From the NCBI GenBank assembly GCA_017453465.1, contig JAFTEV010000038.1:1-62481 (forward strand): a DNA stretch of 62,481 nucleotides, read 5' to 3'. This DNA comes from Bacteroidaceae bacterium (GTDB taxonomy: Bacteria; Bacteroidota; Bacteroidia; Bacteroidales; Bacteroidaceae). Positions within the stretch are counted from its first letter, which is position 1. Each line of letters opens with the position of its first letter. Of this stretch, positions 1 through 8,487 are shown piece after piece. The position numbers and the translations under genes are program-made. Under the pieces are notes generated by a model. It worked only from the letters and a program-made list of their open reading frames with translations, was not told the origin of the DNA and ran no database searches.

Positions 1-18
1 AAAGAGATTCTCATCCAT
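1..18 (-). CDS. Start of an unidentified gene running off the left edge
   Basis: Six codons (MDENLF) read leftwards out of the window from an ATG at 18. A GGAG-type ribosome-binding sequence lies just upstream at 19-26, and a Bacteroidetes -7 motif lies at 69-76, giving a leader of about 45 bases. A second ATG at 14 in another frame (MRIS) cannot be excluded. The product cannot be identified. The call rests only on the promoter, Shine-Dalgarno and ATG arrangement. Confidence 0.35.
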
Positions 19-68
19 CGGTCTCCTATATACCGTCGTTTTCTTCATGATTACGTCGTTTGGTACTG

Positions 69-76
69 CAAAGATA
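69..76 (-). promoter_or_regulatory. Promoter -7 element for the gene leaving the left edge
   Basis: On the minus strand the sequence reads TATCTTTG, matching the Bacteroidetes -7 consensus TAnnTTTG. No perfect TTTG is seen 20 bases upstream, only an AT-rich stretch. Transcription would start near 62. This places RNA element A (184-338) upstream of this promoter rather than in this gene's leader. Confidence 0.5.
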
Positions 77-183
77 CAAAATTATATCAAATTATCGTCA
101 GAAACATCTGACTATCAGTTTGCTAATTTTTAGAACATCCCAATAATGATTTAAGATAAAGTTTGTTCATTTTGAATTGAAAA

Positions 184-338
184 TAAAAAGGCGGAACTGC
201 TCTTTTGCTTTTCCGTCTTGATGGGCAACCGCCAAGTAGCCTTTTTACATAGAAAAGTGCGAACAATTCACGCCTAACGACGTGAACTTTCATCACTTGT
301 TCTCATGTATAAAAAATTGGCGGTTTTTCATCAAGACG
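184..338 (-). ncRNA. Structured RNA element A, with terminator-like 3' hairpin
   Basis: Read on the minus strand, nested helices are plain: outer stem 329-338 with 214-223 (CGUCUUGAUG/CAUCAAGACG, 10 pairs), then 317-324 with 228-235 (ACCGCCAA/UUGGCGGU), then 305-309 with 246-250, then a hairpin 281-286 with 267-272. The 3' strand of the outer stem overlaps a second hairpin (about 191-217) followed by a U-rich run at 180-189, so the two are mutually exclusive, as in an attenuator or riboswitch. The same core recurs at 45671-45844 with compensatory changes in the outer stem. It lies between the CotH gene and the next promoter and could be a 3' UTR element, a free small RNA or a regulator. No known RNA family was recognised. 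Nothing else was identified in 1-534. Confidence 0.6.
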
Positions 339-534
339 AGAACAAGGACAAGAAGTCCAAGTTTTTATCAATAAGTTAAGTTAGCAGAAACGCCGAGTGA
401 ATAATTTTTGTTAGTTGTTCTCTCTGTGGGGCGTACTGGCTTTGCCATGTATCATCCCCGATACGTTTCTAAAGTTCTATTTCTGTTTCTTAATAAAAAG
501 GTTTTAAAGGGTTAAACATTATATTATAAGACAT

Positions 535-3500
535 TTATTTTACCATCACCTTCTTCGTCAGCACAGTGCCGTCGGTCAGGCGGTACTTGGCGATGTAAAC
601 GCCTGTGCGCAGGGCTGAACGGCTGTGGCCTGCCGTGCGGCCATCCAGCGTGTAGTAGGCTGCGTCGGCCAGGGCTGTGGCGTGCTTCACGGAAGTGATG
701 TCGGTGGCTGTGCCCAGTGTCAGCTGGACGGGAGCCTTTCGGCTGCCCTGCACACTGGCAGTGAAGAAGAAGTGCTCGTTCACTTCCGAGACGAGCCCCG
801 TCTGCGGATGCGCTGCACGCAGGACGATGTTCTCCAGCTGCTCGCCATAGACCGTGAGGTAGAGCCTGTCGCCCACATACCTGCCCACACCGCGACACTC
901 GCCGTCCTCGGTGAATGCGCCGATGCTGTAGTCTGTCGTCTCCATGCCGTCGGCTGACACCTTGGCGATGATGTTCATCACGTTGGGGTAAGCATTCATG
1001 TTCACCGTCCAGGGAGAACGAGGCTGCGTGAAGAAGCGTGCCTTGGCCTGCTGGCCAGAGCCAACCGTCTGTTCCGGGTAACGGAATGCCTTCGTCTCGG
1101 CAGACTTGTAGAGGTAGGCCGCACCGGGCTGAAGCATCTGGAGCGAACCTTCCCAGTGGCCGTCTTCGTAAGTGGCAATGCCCGACTGCCCCACCAGGAT
1201 GTCGCCCTCAGTGGCTTTCAGTCCGTCCAGGGCAGAGCCGACGGACTGGGTTGTCAGCAGCGGATAGCCAATCCAGTTCCAGCCAGCCTTCAGGTTGATG
1301 GGTGTCGTGGCTACGTCGCAGAAGGGTCCCGTATAAGTATAGTCCATGGCGGAACGCATCTTCACCTTATAGCCCACGGCGGGCACAAGGTTCTGAAGAC
1401 TGCCCACCCAGCCTATCTTGCCATCATAGAGCGTCTGCCCCGTCTGTCCGACGAAGCGTTCAGCATTCGCCGCAATTGCAGAAACAGCAAGACTGCCCTC
1501 CAGCGGATGTGAAACCCAGTTCCAGCCCTCAGCCAGTTCCAGTGTGAAGTGAGCCTCCGGCTTGCCTGTGTTGTATGGTTTTGTGCCGATGAGTTGGGCG
1601 TAAGAAGTGTAAGTATTCTGCTTGCCAATGGTGGGAGCATCCATCAGATACACCTGCTGGCTGCCGTCGGGATAAAGTCCCACCGACTGGCGACCGCCAT
1701 GCACCACGTACTGGAGCGTGTCGGCCCACAGCCCGTCTTCGCTCGTCAGCACAACACACTCGCCCTTGGCGTTGCTCAGCTTGAAGGGCGCATGGAGTTG
1801 GGCTGTGCTCTCCCGCTTGCTGGCCCACACGACGAGGTGTCCCTTAGGTTCAATGGTGGTGTTCAGCTCATCGCTCTCAGGAATCTGGAACTTCTGCGGC
1901 TCCGTGAGGTCATCGGAGAGGTACATGCCCGCGAGGTCAATGGCCTCATCCGTGGTGTTGTAGAGTTCCACCCAGTCGTCCTTCTTGAAGTATTCGCTCA
2001 CATAGACCGTATTGCCGGCACTCACCTCGTTCACCTTCACGGGAGTGGCTCCGGCCAGCAGCTGGTCTTCGGCGGGAACTTCTTCCCACACGGCACGCAG
2101 CGACACGGTGCCCGATGTAGGCAGGGTATATTCGGGTTCTGTAGAGACGTAGTCCACATTCGACCTGTCGTAGGTCACGGCACTGAGCGCAGCATCCCAG
2201 AAGATGTCTGTCGATGTGCCCGAATTGTTGTGCAGTTCAACGGCTATCAGGTTGGAACCCTGCTGGAAGAGCGAAGCATCCAGCTTCATGGTGCCACGGT
2301 CGGGATTGTCGTGTGCCCAGGTAGAGGCATACTGACTGTACCTCACTTCGCCCGCAGGCATGTTGTAGCGGCCAGCCTCTGTGCCGTTCACATAGACAAT
2401 GAAACCGTCGTCGGCCACCCAGTCGAGGACATACTCATCGTCGGCTGCCACGGAACTGAGCACGAAGTTCTTGCGATAGTAGTAAGTAGGCAGGTTGTCC
2501 TGCGTCTTGGTCACGATGTCGGGGTGCTGGTTGTTGTTGTCGTAGCCAATGGGCGTTTGACCCGAACCCCAGCCCGTCACAGAGTAGGAAGGCTGCTGCC
2601 AGCCTGTGCCGTCAAGACTGCCCTGGTCGTAGAACCGCCAGCTGGAGCCTTTGCTGAACACAGTCTTCGTGATGGTGGGCAGGTCGCCGTCGTTCATCCA
2701 CCCAGCAAACTTGTAGCCCGCAGGGGCCACGGCCTTCACCGTCACAGGCGAGAAGAGCGCGCCGCTGAACTTGCCCGTAGGCACCTCCTGGTTGTTGAGC
2801 AAGAGCTGTGCTTCGCCGATGTTGCTGCCGAGGGTTGCCGTCAGCCTGTTGTTGGACGAAAGACCCAGATAGCTTTGCATATTGCCAATCATCGTGTTCT
2901 GTCGGCTGGCAAAGCTACTGATCAGGCTGTTGGCTGTGCTGTACGGACTCACGTAGCCACCCGTGGAGAGCAGGGCTGCACGCTCACTGATGACCTTGTT
3001 GGTCAGTTCGGGCGTAAAGACAGAACCCGCCACCAGACAGAAGGCATCGGCAAACCGCTTCTTGAAGGTCTCATTCTTCAGCATGTTCAGGAAGATGGTG
3101 ACAAACTTAATCTCCAGTGTCAGGTGTTTGCCCTCGATGTTCTCGTCCTTCGAGTAGTCGTAGCCATGCAGGGTGTCGAAGTAATAAGTCTGCTTGCCGG
3201 CAAATTCATTGAACGAATTGGCTGTGTTGAACGAGTGGTCGAGGTCGAACAGCGTGAAGTGGAACTTGCCGTCCACCTTGCTGCGGAAGCCCTTCACGTT
3301 GTTCTTGGGCCAGTCGTTGTTGCCCAGGTAGAGTTCGATGGCCTTGTAGTTGATGTACTCGTCCACGTCCACCAGTTCGCAGATTTCCTGGTAAGCCTGG
3401 GGCGAGGCTGCGTCCTTGGCCAGTTCATACCAGCGCAGGAAACTCTCGTCCGTGCCCGTCATTTGCACATAGCCCGAATCGGGACAGATTTCAAACTGGT

Positions 3501-5703
3501 CCATTTCTTCGCTGTCGAGGCCGTAATTAGCTTTGGCGAAGTGTTTATTATTCGGCTCGCGCATATTGAGCACTGCGTAGGGCTGGCCATTGAAGTACAC
3601 GTGCACGGGCTTCCAGCTCTGGTAGTCCACGTAAATGCCGCTGGTCTCAATCACGCCCTGTATGGCTCCGTCCTTGATGCGGCAGCCCGTGTCGTTGCCA
3701 CCGTTGCGAATCTGCAAGGTCTTGTGTCGCAGGAAGGGCTTGTTCTCAAAGAACTGGAAGTCGAAGGAGTTCTGCAGGTCGTACTGCTTGTTGGACTTCA
3801 GTTTGAATGAATGAGGCTCCCAGGCGCGGCTCCATCCGCCACAGGCCGAGAAGTCGCACTCCTGGCTCACGGCACACTCGCCGTCCTCCGTGAAGTACTC
3901 GAAGTTCACGGGGCGGTCCCAGTCCATGTTCCAGTTGCACGCCGCCGTCTGGCCGTTGCCTGGGCGTCCGTTACTGCTACGCACAAAGACACCGTAGTCC
4001 GAGCCGAAGATGTGGGCCTCGTCCGTCACGATGGAAATGATGGGGAAGGGTTCGTTGCCGTTATTATATATATATGTACGTGTAACGACTGGACTGGGCA
4101 GCTTTCCGTCTTGGAACAGGCGGAAGCGGTAGCAAGTGGTTTCGGCCACACGGAAGATGCCCGTGACCGAAGTGCTGCCACGGGTCAGCGTGGGGGCTGA
4201 ACCGTCGGTCGTGAAACGCAGCGTTGCGCCGGCAGGGATGTCCACCTTGACATGGAAACTGCCCGTGAAGAGCTGGGCGGGCTGGTCAACCACGGGAGCC
4301 GCCAACTGCACGGTGGCGAAGCTGCTGCCCGCGTTGCTCGCGCCCGGTGTGGGTTCTGCCGTGAGACCCCATGCAGTGCCGCCGTCGGCTGTGCGGGCGT
4401 AGGCCAGGCGCGACTGGATGGCGGGATAGGTCTGCTGGGCAATGATGCTGGTGCCGTCCGACACGATGATGGTGCCGCCTTCGGGGTTCAGCTGGTCGGG
4501 AATCTGTCGGTAGCTGGACTCCTTGAAGGGTTCGTGGTGTTCAAAGTTGAGCAGGGCGTATCCGTGTGCAGGGATGGCTCCGTAAGCGTCAATCAGGCGG
4601 TTCTTCTTCAGGTTTGCGGGGTCATCGCTGACGTAGAGTCCACCCAGCGACACACCCTTGTCCGTCGGGTTGTAGAGTTCCACCCAGGAGCCGTAGTTCC
4701 ACGACGGGTCAAGATAAACGTCCACATTGGCCGACATGATTTCGTTGATGACGAGGTTTTCCTTTGTGGGCACATTGCGGGACACCACCACCCGACAGGT
4801 GGCCGACTTTCCGCTGCCGTCGATGGCCGCAGCCGTGACGACCGCAGTGCCCACGCCGCAGGCCACCACATGGCCCTGCGCATCCACCGTGGCCACATCC
4901 TCGTCGGAGGAAGACCAGTCCAGCCGCTGATAGGTAGCGTTCTCCGGCACGATGGTGCCCACAAGCTGCACCGCCTCGCCCAGCACCAGGCTGAGGCTCG
5001 TGGCCGAGAGCGTGACGGACGTGGCAGGAGTGAGGTGGCCCCAGTACTCCAGTTTCCAGTTGTCAATACAGGTCCAGTCCTCGCTGTTGTTGTATTCTTT
5101 CCGTATGCCAATGGTCAGCAGTCCGTCGTCGCCCACTTCGCACTCCACCGAGTTATCGTAGTAGCCGGCCTGGAACCAGTAGTAGGCAGCCTCCATGTTG
5201 TTGGGAATGTAGAGCCGCTGCCCTCCCCCATAGCCGCCGCCCACAGTGGCCGTGCCGCCGCCTAAGGATTGCCTCAGGGCAGCACTGCTGGCCGGAGCTA
5301 TCGGCACATAGTAGTCGTCCGTGGACGATGTGGCATAGAGCTGGGCATACTGGTAGCTGGCGTAGTCGCCGCCCGTATAGAGCGCGTAGTCATTGCTCGA
5401 ATTGCCCATGCGGTAGAAGGCATCGAGGCTCAGCCTGTATTTGCCCGGAGTCAGGCCCGACAACTGCTGATACGTGTTGTAGGTCTTATAGTAATGCTCC
5501 GCGTTCTCCTTCTGGCCCACCGCCCCCAGGCTTGTGCCTTCCCAGCCACCGAGGTAGTTGTTGTCGTAGCGAGGATTCGTCACGTAGCTGTCAGTCACAT
5601 CAATCCAGGTCTGAGCCGTGCCCGTCAGGGTGCTTGCCCCCAAGAGCAACAGCGGCAGAGCCTTCCGTGCCATGTCCACGAATGTGTGTGCACAAAGTTT
5701 CAT
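535..5703 (-). CDS. Giant secreted CotH-kinase/lamin-tail surface protein with C-terminal sorting domain
   Basis: A 1722-residue secreted protein. In order: signal peptide (to about residue 32, ending GTAQ); a beta-rich, probably carbohydrate-binding region to about 225; a BIG2-type Ig domain (about 228-310, ending DEDVATVD); a lamin-tail domain (about 320-440, LVINEIMSAN, WVELYNPTD); a chitobiase-like domain (about 480-540, TTDGSAPT); a CotH-kinase region (about 600-960) with FDLDHSF, resembling the family's DxD metal site; a second lamin-tail domain (about 1220-1330); and a C-terminal type IX secretion-like sorting domain (YYTLDGR, TGVYIAKY, KKVMVK). CotH proteins are atypical kinases; substrates in Bacteroidetes are unknown. 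The longer reading starts at TTG (5709); ATG at 5703 is preferred. It has its own promoter at 5743-5777. A role at the cell surface is inferred from domains only. Confidence 0.85.
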   Translation of the reverse strand: MKLCAHTFVDMARKALPLLLLGASTLTGTAQTWIDVTDSYVTNPRYDNNYLGGWEGTSLGAVGQKENAEHYYKTYNTYQQLSGLTPGKYRLSLDAFYRMGNSSNDYALYTGGDYASYQYAQLYATSSTDDYYVPIAPASSAALRQSLGGGTATVGGGYGGGQRLYIPNNMEAAYYWFQAGYYDNSVECEVGDDGLLTIGIRKEYNNSEDWTCIDNWKLEYWGHLTPATSVTLSATSLSLVLGEAVQLVGTIVPENATYQRLDWSSSDEDVATVDAQGHVVACGVGTAVVTAAAIDGSGKSATCRVVVSRNVPTKENLVINEIMSANVDVYLDPSWNYGSWVELYNPTDKGVSLGGLYVSDDPANLKKNRLIDAYGAIPAHGYALLNFEHHEPFKESSYRQIPDQLNPEGGTIIVSDGTSIIAQQTYPAIQSRLAYARTADGGTAWGLTAEPTPGASNAGSSFATVQLAAPVVDQPAQLFTGSFHVKVDIPAGATLRFTTDGSAPTLTRGSTSVTGIFRVAETTCYRFRLFQDGKLPSPVVTRTYIYNNGNEPFPIISIVTDEAHIFGSDYGVFVRSSNGRPGNGQTAACNWNMDWDRPVNFEYFTEDGECAVSQECDFSACGGWSRAWEPHSFKLKSNKQYDLQNSFDFQFFENKPFLRHKTLQIRNGGNDTGCRIKDGAIQGVIETSGIYVDYQSWKPVHVYFNGQPYAVLNMREPNNKHFAKANYGLDSEEMDQFEICPDSGYVQMTGTDESFLRWYELAKDAASPQAYQEICELVDVDEYINYKAIELYLGNNDWPKNNVKGFRSKVDGKFHFTLFDLDHSFNTANSFNEFAGKQTYYFDTLHGYDYSKDENIEGKHLTLEIKFVTIFLNMLKNETFKKRFADAFCLVAGSVFTPELTNKVISERAALLSTGGYVSPYSTANSLISSFASRQNTMIGNMQSYLGLSSNNRLTATLGSNIGEAQLLLNNQEVPTGKFSGALFSPVTVKAVAPAGYKFAGWMNDGDLPTITKTVFSKGSSWRFYDQGSLDGTGWQQPSYSVTGWGSGQTPIGYDNNNQHPDIVTKTQDNLPTYYYRKNFVLSSVAADDEYVLDWVADDGFIVYVNGTEAGRYNMPAGEVRYSQYASTWAHDNPDRGTMKLDASLFQQGSNLIAVELHNNSGTSTDIFWDAALSAVTYDRSNVDYVSTEPEYTLPTSGTVSLRAVWEEVPAEDQLLAGATPVKVNEVSAGNTVYVSEYFKKDDWVELYNTTDEAIDLAGMYLSDDLTEPQKFQIPESDELNTTIEPKGHLVVWASKRESTAQLHAPFKLSNAKGECVVLTSEDGLWADTLQYVVHGGRQSVGLYPDGSQQVYLMDAPTIGKQNTYTSYAQLIGTKPYNTGKPEAHFTLELAEGWNWVSHPLEGSLAVSAIAANAERFVGQTGQTLYDGKIGWVGSLQNLVPAVGYKVKMRSAMDYTYTGPFCDVATTPINLKAGWNWIGYPLLTTQSVGSALDGLKATEGDILVGQSGIATYEDGHWEGSLQMLQPGAAYLYKSAETKAFRYPEQTVGSGQQAKARFFTQPRSPWTVNMNAYPNVMNIIAKVSADGMETTDYSIGAFTEDGECRGVGRYVGDRLYLTVYGEQLENIVLRAAHPQTGLVSEVNEHFFFTASVQGSRKAPVQLTLGTATDITSVKHATALADAAYYTLDGRTAGHSRSALRTGVYIAKYRLTDGTVLTKKVMVK

Positions 5704-5742
5704 ATTCAATTCCGATTAGTTAAGAATAAGTGTAAATTGCTG

Positions 5743-5777
5743 CAAACTTACGATTTTTTCTTGAATCACAGGCAAAA
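5743..5777 (-). promoter_or_regulatory. Promoter of the CotH gene
   Basis: On the minus strand, TTTTG (5773-5777) is followed after 22 bases by TAAGTTTG (5743-5750). This fits the Bacteroidetes -33/-7 pattern and predicts a start near 5736, about 35 bases before the ATG at 5703. Confidence 0.65.
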
Positions 5778-5942
5778 AAGCCCGCAGAAAACCCACATTT
5801 TGCCCAGAAAACTAAATCTGCACCCGTTTTTTGCATCTTTTCTGCCACCAGCGCATTGCATCCCCACCCCATCTACACCCCTGCCCATTCTGTCCGCCAC
5901 TCCACAACAAACTTTCCCGCACTGCGAATCTTTCTCGCCCGC

Positions 5943-6056
5943 ATAGGCAACAAAACTAAGAATCATTGTTTGATTCTTGTAAATCATTGTTTGATTCTTA
6001 AGAATCATTGTGCGATTCTTAAGAATCAAACAATGATTTATAGTTTTATTGCCTAT
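5943..6056. repeat. 114-bp palindromic repeat with TAGGCAAT-type ends, copy 1
   Basis: Begins ATAGGCAA and ends TTGCCTAT. The inside is made of inverted and direct copies of an AATCATTGTTTGATTCTT module. It is the near-exact reverse complement of the copies at 19529-19642 and 39734-39847. It lies between the divergent promoters of the CotH and DUF362 genes. Open reading frames across it repeat NHCLIL and are artefacts of the repeat. Confidence 0.9.
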
Positions 6057-6227
6057 CTCGCAGCGTTCATATCGCAGTGCGGGCAAGTTTGGTGCGAAAG
6101 GTGAGCCAATTTGCTTCGGAGTGGCACCGTGTCGGCAATGCGCCCGGCGGTGAGGCGAAAAAGTTTGCCGGCGGAAGGAAAATTCAAAAATATCGAGCAA
6201 GAATGCAGTTATCACAGAAAAAATCAC

Positions 6228-6235
6228 TACATTTG
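6228..6235 (+). promoter_or_regulatory. Promoter -7 element of the DUF362 gene
   Basis: TACATTTG matches TAnnTTTG; the upstream TTTG is weak. The predicted leader is about 115 bases and contains a small ACACAGAG-type inverted repeat (about 6268-6309). Confidence 0.5.
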
Positions 6236-6355
6236 CACGATTTTTAGGTGTTTTCTATAAATGGAACACAGAGACACAGAGACACAGAGATTTATCTTTG
6301 TGTTCAAATTTTAATTGATAGAACACCCCTTTAACGAACTAAAACTACTGGAGCA

Positions 6356-7309
6356 ATGAAAACTTTTATTTTTTCCATCGCATTGCTGGCCAGCGCACTG
6401 ACGGCCAGCGCACAAAAACAGGCGAAGGTCTATTTCACCAAGGAAATAACGCCGGAGAGCCTTGTCAGAATCTACGAACAACTGGGCGTGAAGGCGCACG
6501 GGCGCGTGGGCGTGAAAATCAGCACAGGCGAAAGTGGCGGCCACAACTACCTGAAGCCTACACTCATCCGGGGGCTGGTGGAGCAGGTGAACGGCACCAT
6601 TATTGAGTGCTGCACGGCCTACGGTGGCAGCCGGCAGGACAAACAGAAGCACTGGGAGACCATCCATGAGCACGGCTTCGACAGCATCTTTGCCGTGGAC
6701 CTGATGGACGAGCACGGCGACATGCGCATCCCTGTGAAGGACCGGAAATGGATAAAGTATGACATCGTGGGAGAGCACCTGGCCAACTATGACTTCTGCA
6801 TCAACCTGGCCCACTTCAAGGGGCACCTGATGGGCGGATTTGGTGGTGTGCTGAAGAACCAGAGCATCGGCTTCGCCAGCACTGCGGGCAAGGCTTACAT
6901 ACACAGCCACGGCGTGACGACCGACTCGAAGGAGTGCTGGCAGCACACTGAGCCGCAGGATGCGTTTCTGGAGAGCATGGCGGCTGCGGCACAGGGCATA
7001 GCCAACTATTTCGGCGAGGGCAACATTATCTATATCAACGTGCTGAACAATATCTCGATTGACTGCGACTGCGACGCGCACCCACACGCACCCGAACTGG
7101 AGGACATTGGCATTGTGGCCTCGACCGACCCCGTGGCCTGCGACCGTGCGGCCTACGACTTAATATATAAGGTAAAGAAGGACAGCAAGAATAACCCCGA
7201 CCCGCTGAAGGCTCGCATCGAGAAGCAGCACGGCATACACATCGTGGAGTGGGGAGAGAAGATTGGCATGGGCACATCGAACTACAAGCTGGTGAGCATC
7301 GACAAGTAG
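6356..7309 (+). CDS. DUF362-domain exported protein
   Basis: A 317-residue protein with a signal peptide (MKTFIFSIALLASALTASA). The body fits the DUF362 family: a Gly/Asn-rich N-terminal part (STGESGGHNYLKP), a central LAHFKGHLMGGFGGVLKN stretch, and a DPVACDRAAYDLIY motif near the end. DUF362 domains often come with ferredoxin-like clusters; none is present here, and the Cys residues (ECC, CDCDAH) do not form a CxxCxxC pattern. The biochemical role is unknown. It stands alone, with a 114-bp palindrome upstream. Confidence 0.8.
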   Translation: MKTFIFSIALLASALTASAQKQAKVYFTKEITPESLVRIYEQLGVKAHGRVGVKISTGESGGHNYLKPTLIRGLVEQVNGTIIECCTAYGGSRQDKQKHWETIHEHGFDSIFAVDLMDEHGDMRIPVKDRKWIKYDIVGEHLANYDFCINLAHFKGHLMGGFGGVLKNQSIGFASTAGKAYIHSHGVTTDSKECWQHTEPQDAFLESMAAAAQGIANYFGEGNIIYINVLNNISIDCDCDAHPHAPELEDIGIVASTDPVACDRAAYDLIYKVKKDSKNNPDPLKARIEKQHGIHIVEWGEKIGMGTSNYKLVSIDK

Positions 7310-7393
7310 GCTTGGAATTTGTTAATTGCCCATGATTCAGTGTTAATAACTCTCTGCTTTTTACTAAATTTTGTTGTCAACAAACTACTTATT

Positions 7394-7464
7394 CGGGCAG
7401 AAACGACCTGCATTCGTCGGAAAAGCACTAACTTTGCAGCGACAAATCGGGTGGTTTCTGCCCG
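7394..7464 (+). promoter_or_regulatory. Inverted repeat enclosing a promoter -7 motif before the OmpA-like gene
   Basis: CGGGCAGAAACGACC (7394-7408) is repeated inverted at 7450-7464 with one mismatch. Between the arms is TAACTTTG (7429-7436), a good -7 element pointing at the gene at 7524; no clear TTTG lies upstream. The arms could be an operator or form a hairpin in the leader. Confidence 0.5.
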
Positions 7465-7523
7465 TAGTGTGACTGAACGGCCCGACCAGGGGCCAAGTAT
7501 TAACATCTAAAAAAGAAAAGAAC

Positions 7524-8387
7524 ATGAAGTATGGAAAACTGATAGCCATGTCGCTCATGGCTGCTGCACTGCTCACGACGAGCTGTGTCAGCAAGAAGGC
7601 ATTGCAGGAATGCCAGGACGACTTCAAGTCGCTGCAAGACAAATTCAGTGCACAGTCGCTGGAGCTGAAGGAGGCACAGACCAATGTGACCAACCTGAAC
7701 ACGCGCATCGCCGATGCACAGCAGGAACTGAAGGACCAGAAGCGGGCCAACACGGAACTGCAGAAGGCCCTGAGCGAGAGCATTAACCAGGGCGGAGCCA
7801 ACATATCGAAGCTGGTGGACGAAATCAATGCCAGCAACAAGTACATCAAACAGCTGGTGGAGGCTAAGTCGAAGAGCGACTCGCTGAACATGGCTCTGTC
7901 GAACAAGCTGACTAAGTCGCTGTCGAAGGAGGAACTCAAAGATGTGGACGTGCAGGTGCTGAAGGGCGTGGTCTATATCTCACTGAACGATAACATGCTC
8001 TATAAGTCTGGCTCCTACGAAATCAGTCCGAAGGCTGCCGAAACACTGAGCAAGATTGCCAAGATTATCACGGACTACAGTGACTATGAGGTGCTCGTGG
8101 AGGGCAACACGGACAATGTGCCTATCTCGAAGACGAACATCCGCAACAACTGGGACCTCTCGGCTCTGCGTGCATCTAGCGTGGTGCAGGAATTGCAGAA
8201 CAAGTATGGTGTCAACCCAAGCCGTCTGACGGCTGGTGGCCGTGGCGAATATAATCCCGTAGCCGACAACGCAACGCAGGAGGGCCGCAGCAAAAACCGC
8301 CGCACACAGATCATCATCACGCCGAAGCTCGACCAGTTCCTCGACCTGATTGACCAGGCTCCGGCTGAGGAAAAAGAGACCAAGTGA
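7524..8387 (+). CDS. OmpA-family lipoprotein with coiled-coil N-terminus
   Basis: A 287-residue protein with a lipoprotein signal (MKYGKLIAMSLMAAALLTTSC, lipobox LTTSC at about 18-21). A long heptad-rich helical segment (about 25-130) is followed by an OmpA C-terminal peptidoglycan-binding domain (about 150-275: VLVEGNTDNVP, LSALRASSVVQ, AGGRGEYNPVADN, RSKNRRTQI). Known members bind diaminopimelate-containing peptidoglycan through the conserved Asp and Arg of this domain; the equivalents DLSALRAS and NRRTQ are present. It likely tethers the outer membrane to the wall. Monocistronic: an inverted-repeat promoter lies upstream and a terminator downstream. Confidence 0.88.
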   Translation: MKYGKLIAMSLMAAALLTTSCVSKKALQECQDDFKSLQDKFSAQSLELKEAQTNVTNLNTRIADAQQELKDQKRANTELQKALSESINQGGANISKLVDEINASNKYIKQLVEAKSKSDSLNMALSNKLTKSLSKEELKDVDVQVLKGVVYISLNDNMLYKSGSYEISPKAAETLSKIAKIITDYSDYEVLVEGNTDNVPISKTNIRNNWDLSALRASSVVQELQNKYGVNPSRLTAGGRGEYNPVADNATQEGRSKNRRTQIIITPKLDQFLDLIDQAPAEEKETK

Positions 8388-8431
8388 CGGGACATCATTG
8401 CCCCCTCTCTTCCAGCCCAGTCTTCACAACA

Positions 8432-8474
8432 AAAGAAAGCAAGAAAACCTGCCGTTTTCTTGCTTTCTTTTTTA
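8432..8474. terminator. Bidirectional intrinsic terminator between convergent genes
   Basis: GAAAGCAAGAAAAC pairs perfectly with GTTTTCTTGCTTTC across a five-base loop. A T run follows on the plus strand, and a T-rich run (CTTTTGTT) follows on the minus strand. It separates the OmpA-like gene (+) and the five-module gene (-). Confidence 0.9.
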
Positions 8475-8487
8475 TGTCAAAGGGTTC

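Noticed and set aside
184-338. Element A as a known riboswitch, 6S RNA, tmRNA, SRP RNA or hammerhead/twister ribozyme
   Set aside because: None of the defining sequences of those families that I can recall is present; two dispersed copies also argue against single-copy housekeeping RNAs.
1549-3810. A 753-codon open frame on the plus strand inside the CotH gene
   Set aside because: It mirrors the GC-rich minus-strand gene, has no signal peptide, motif or promoter, and its composition (Val, His, Leu rich) is typical of an antisense shadow.
5856-6104. Open frames reading NHCLIL repeats (also at 5766-6227, 19445-19672, 19499-19912)
   Set aside because: They translate the 114-bp palindrome; the repeated peptide comes from DNA repeats, not from a gene.
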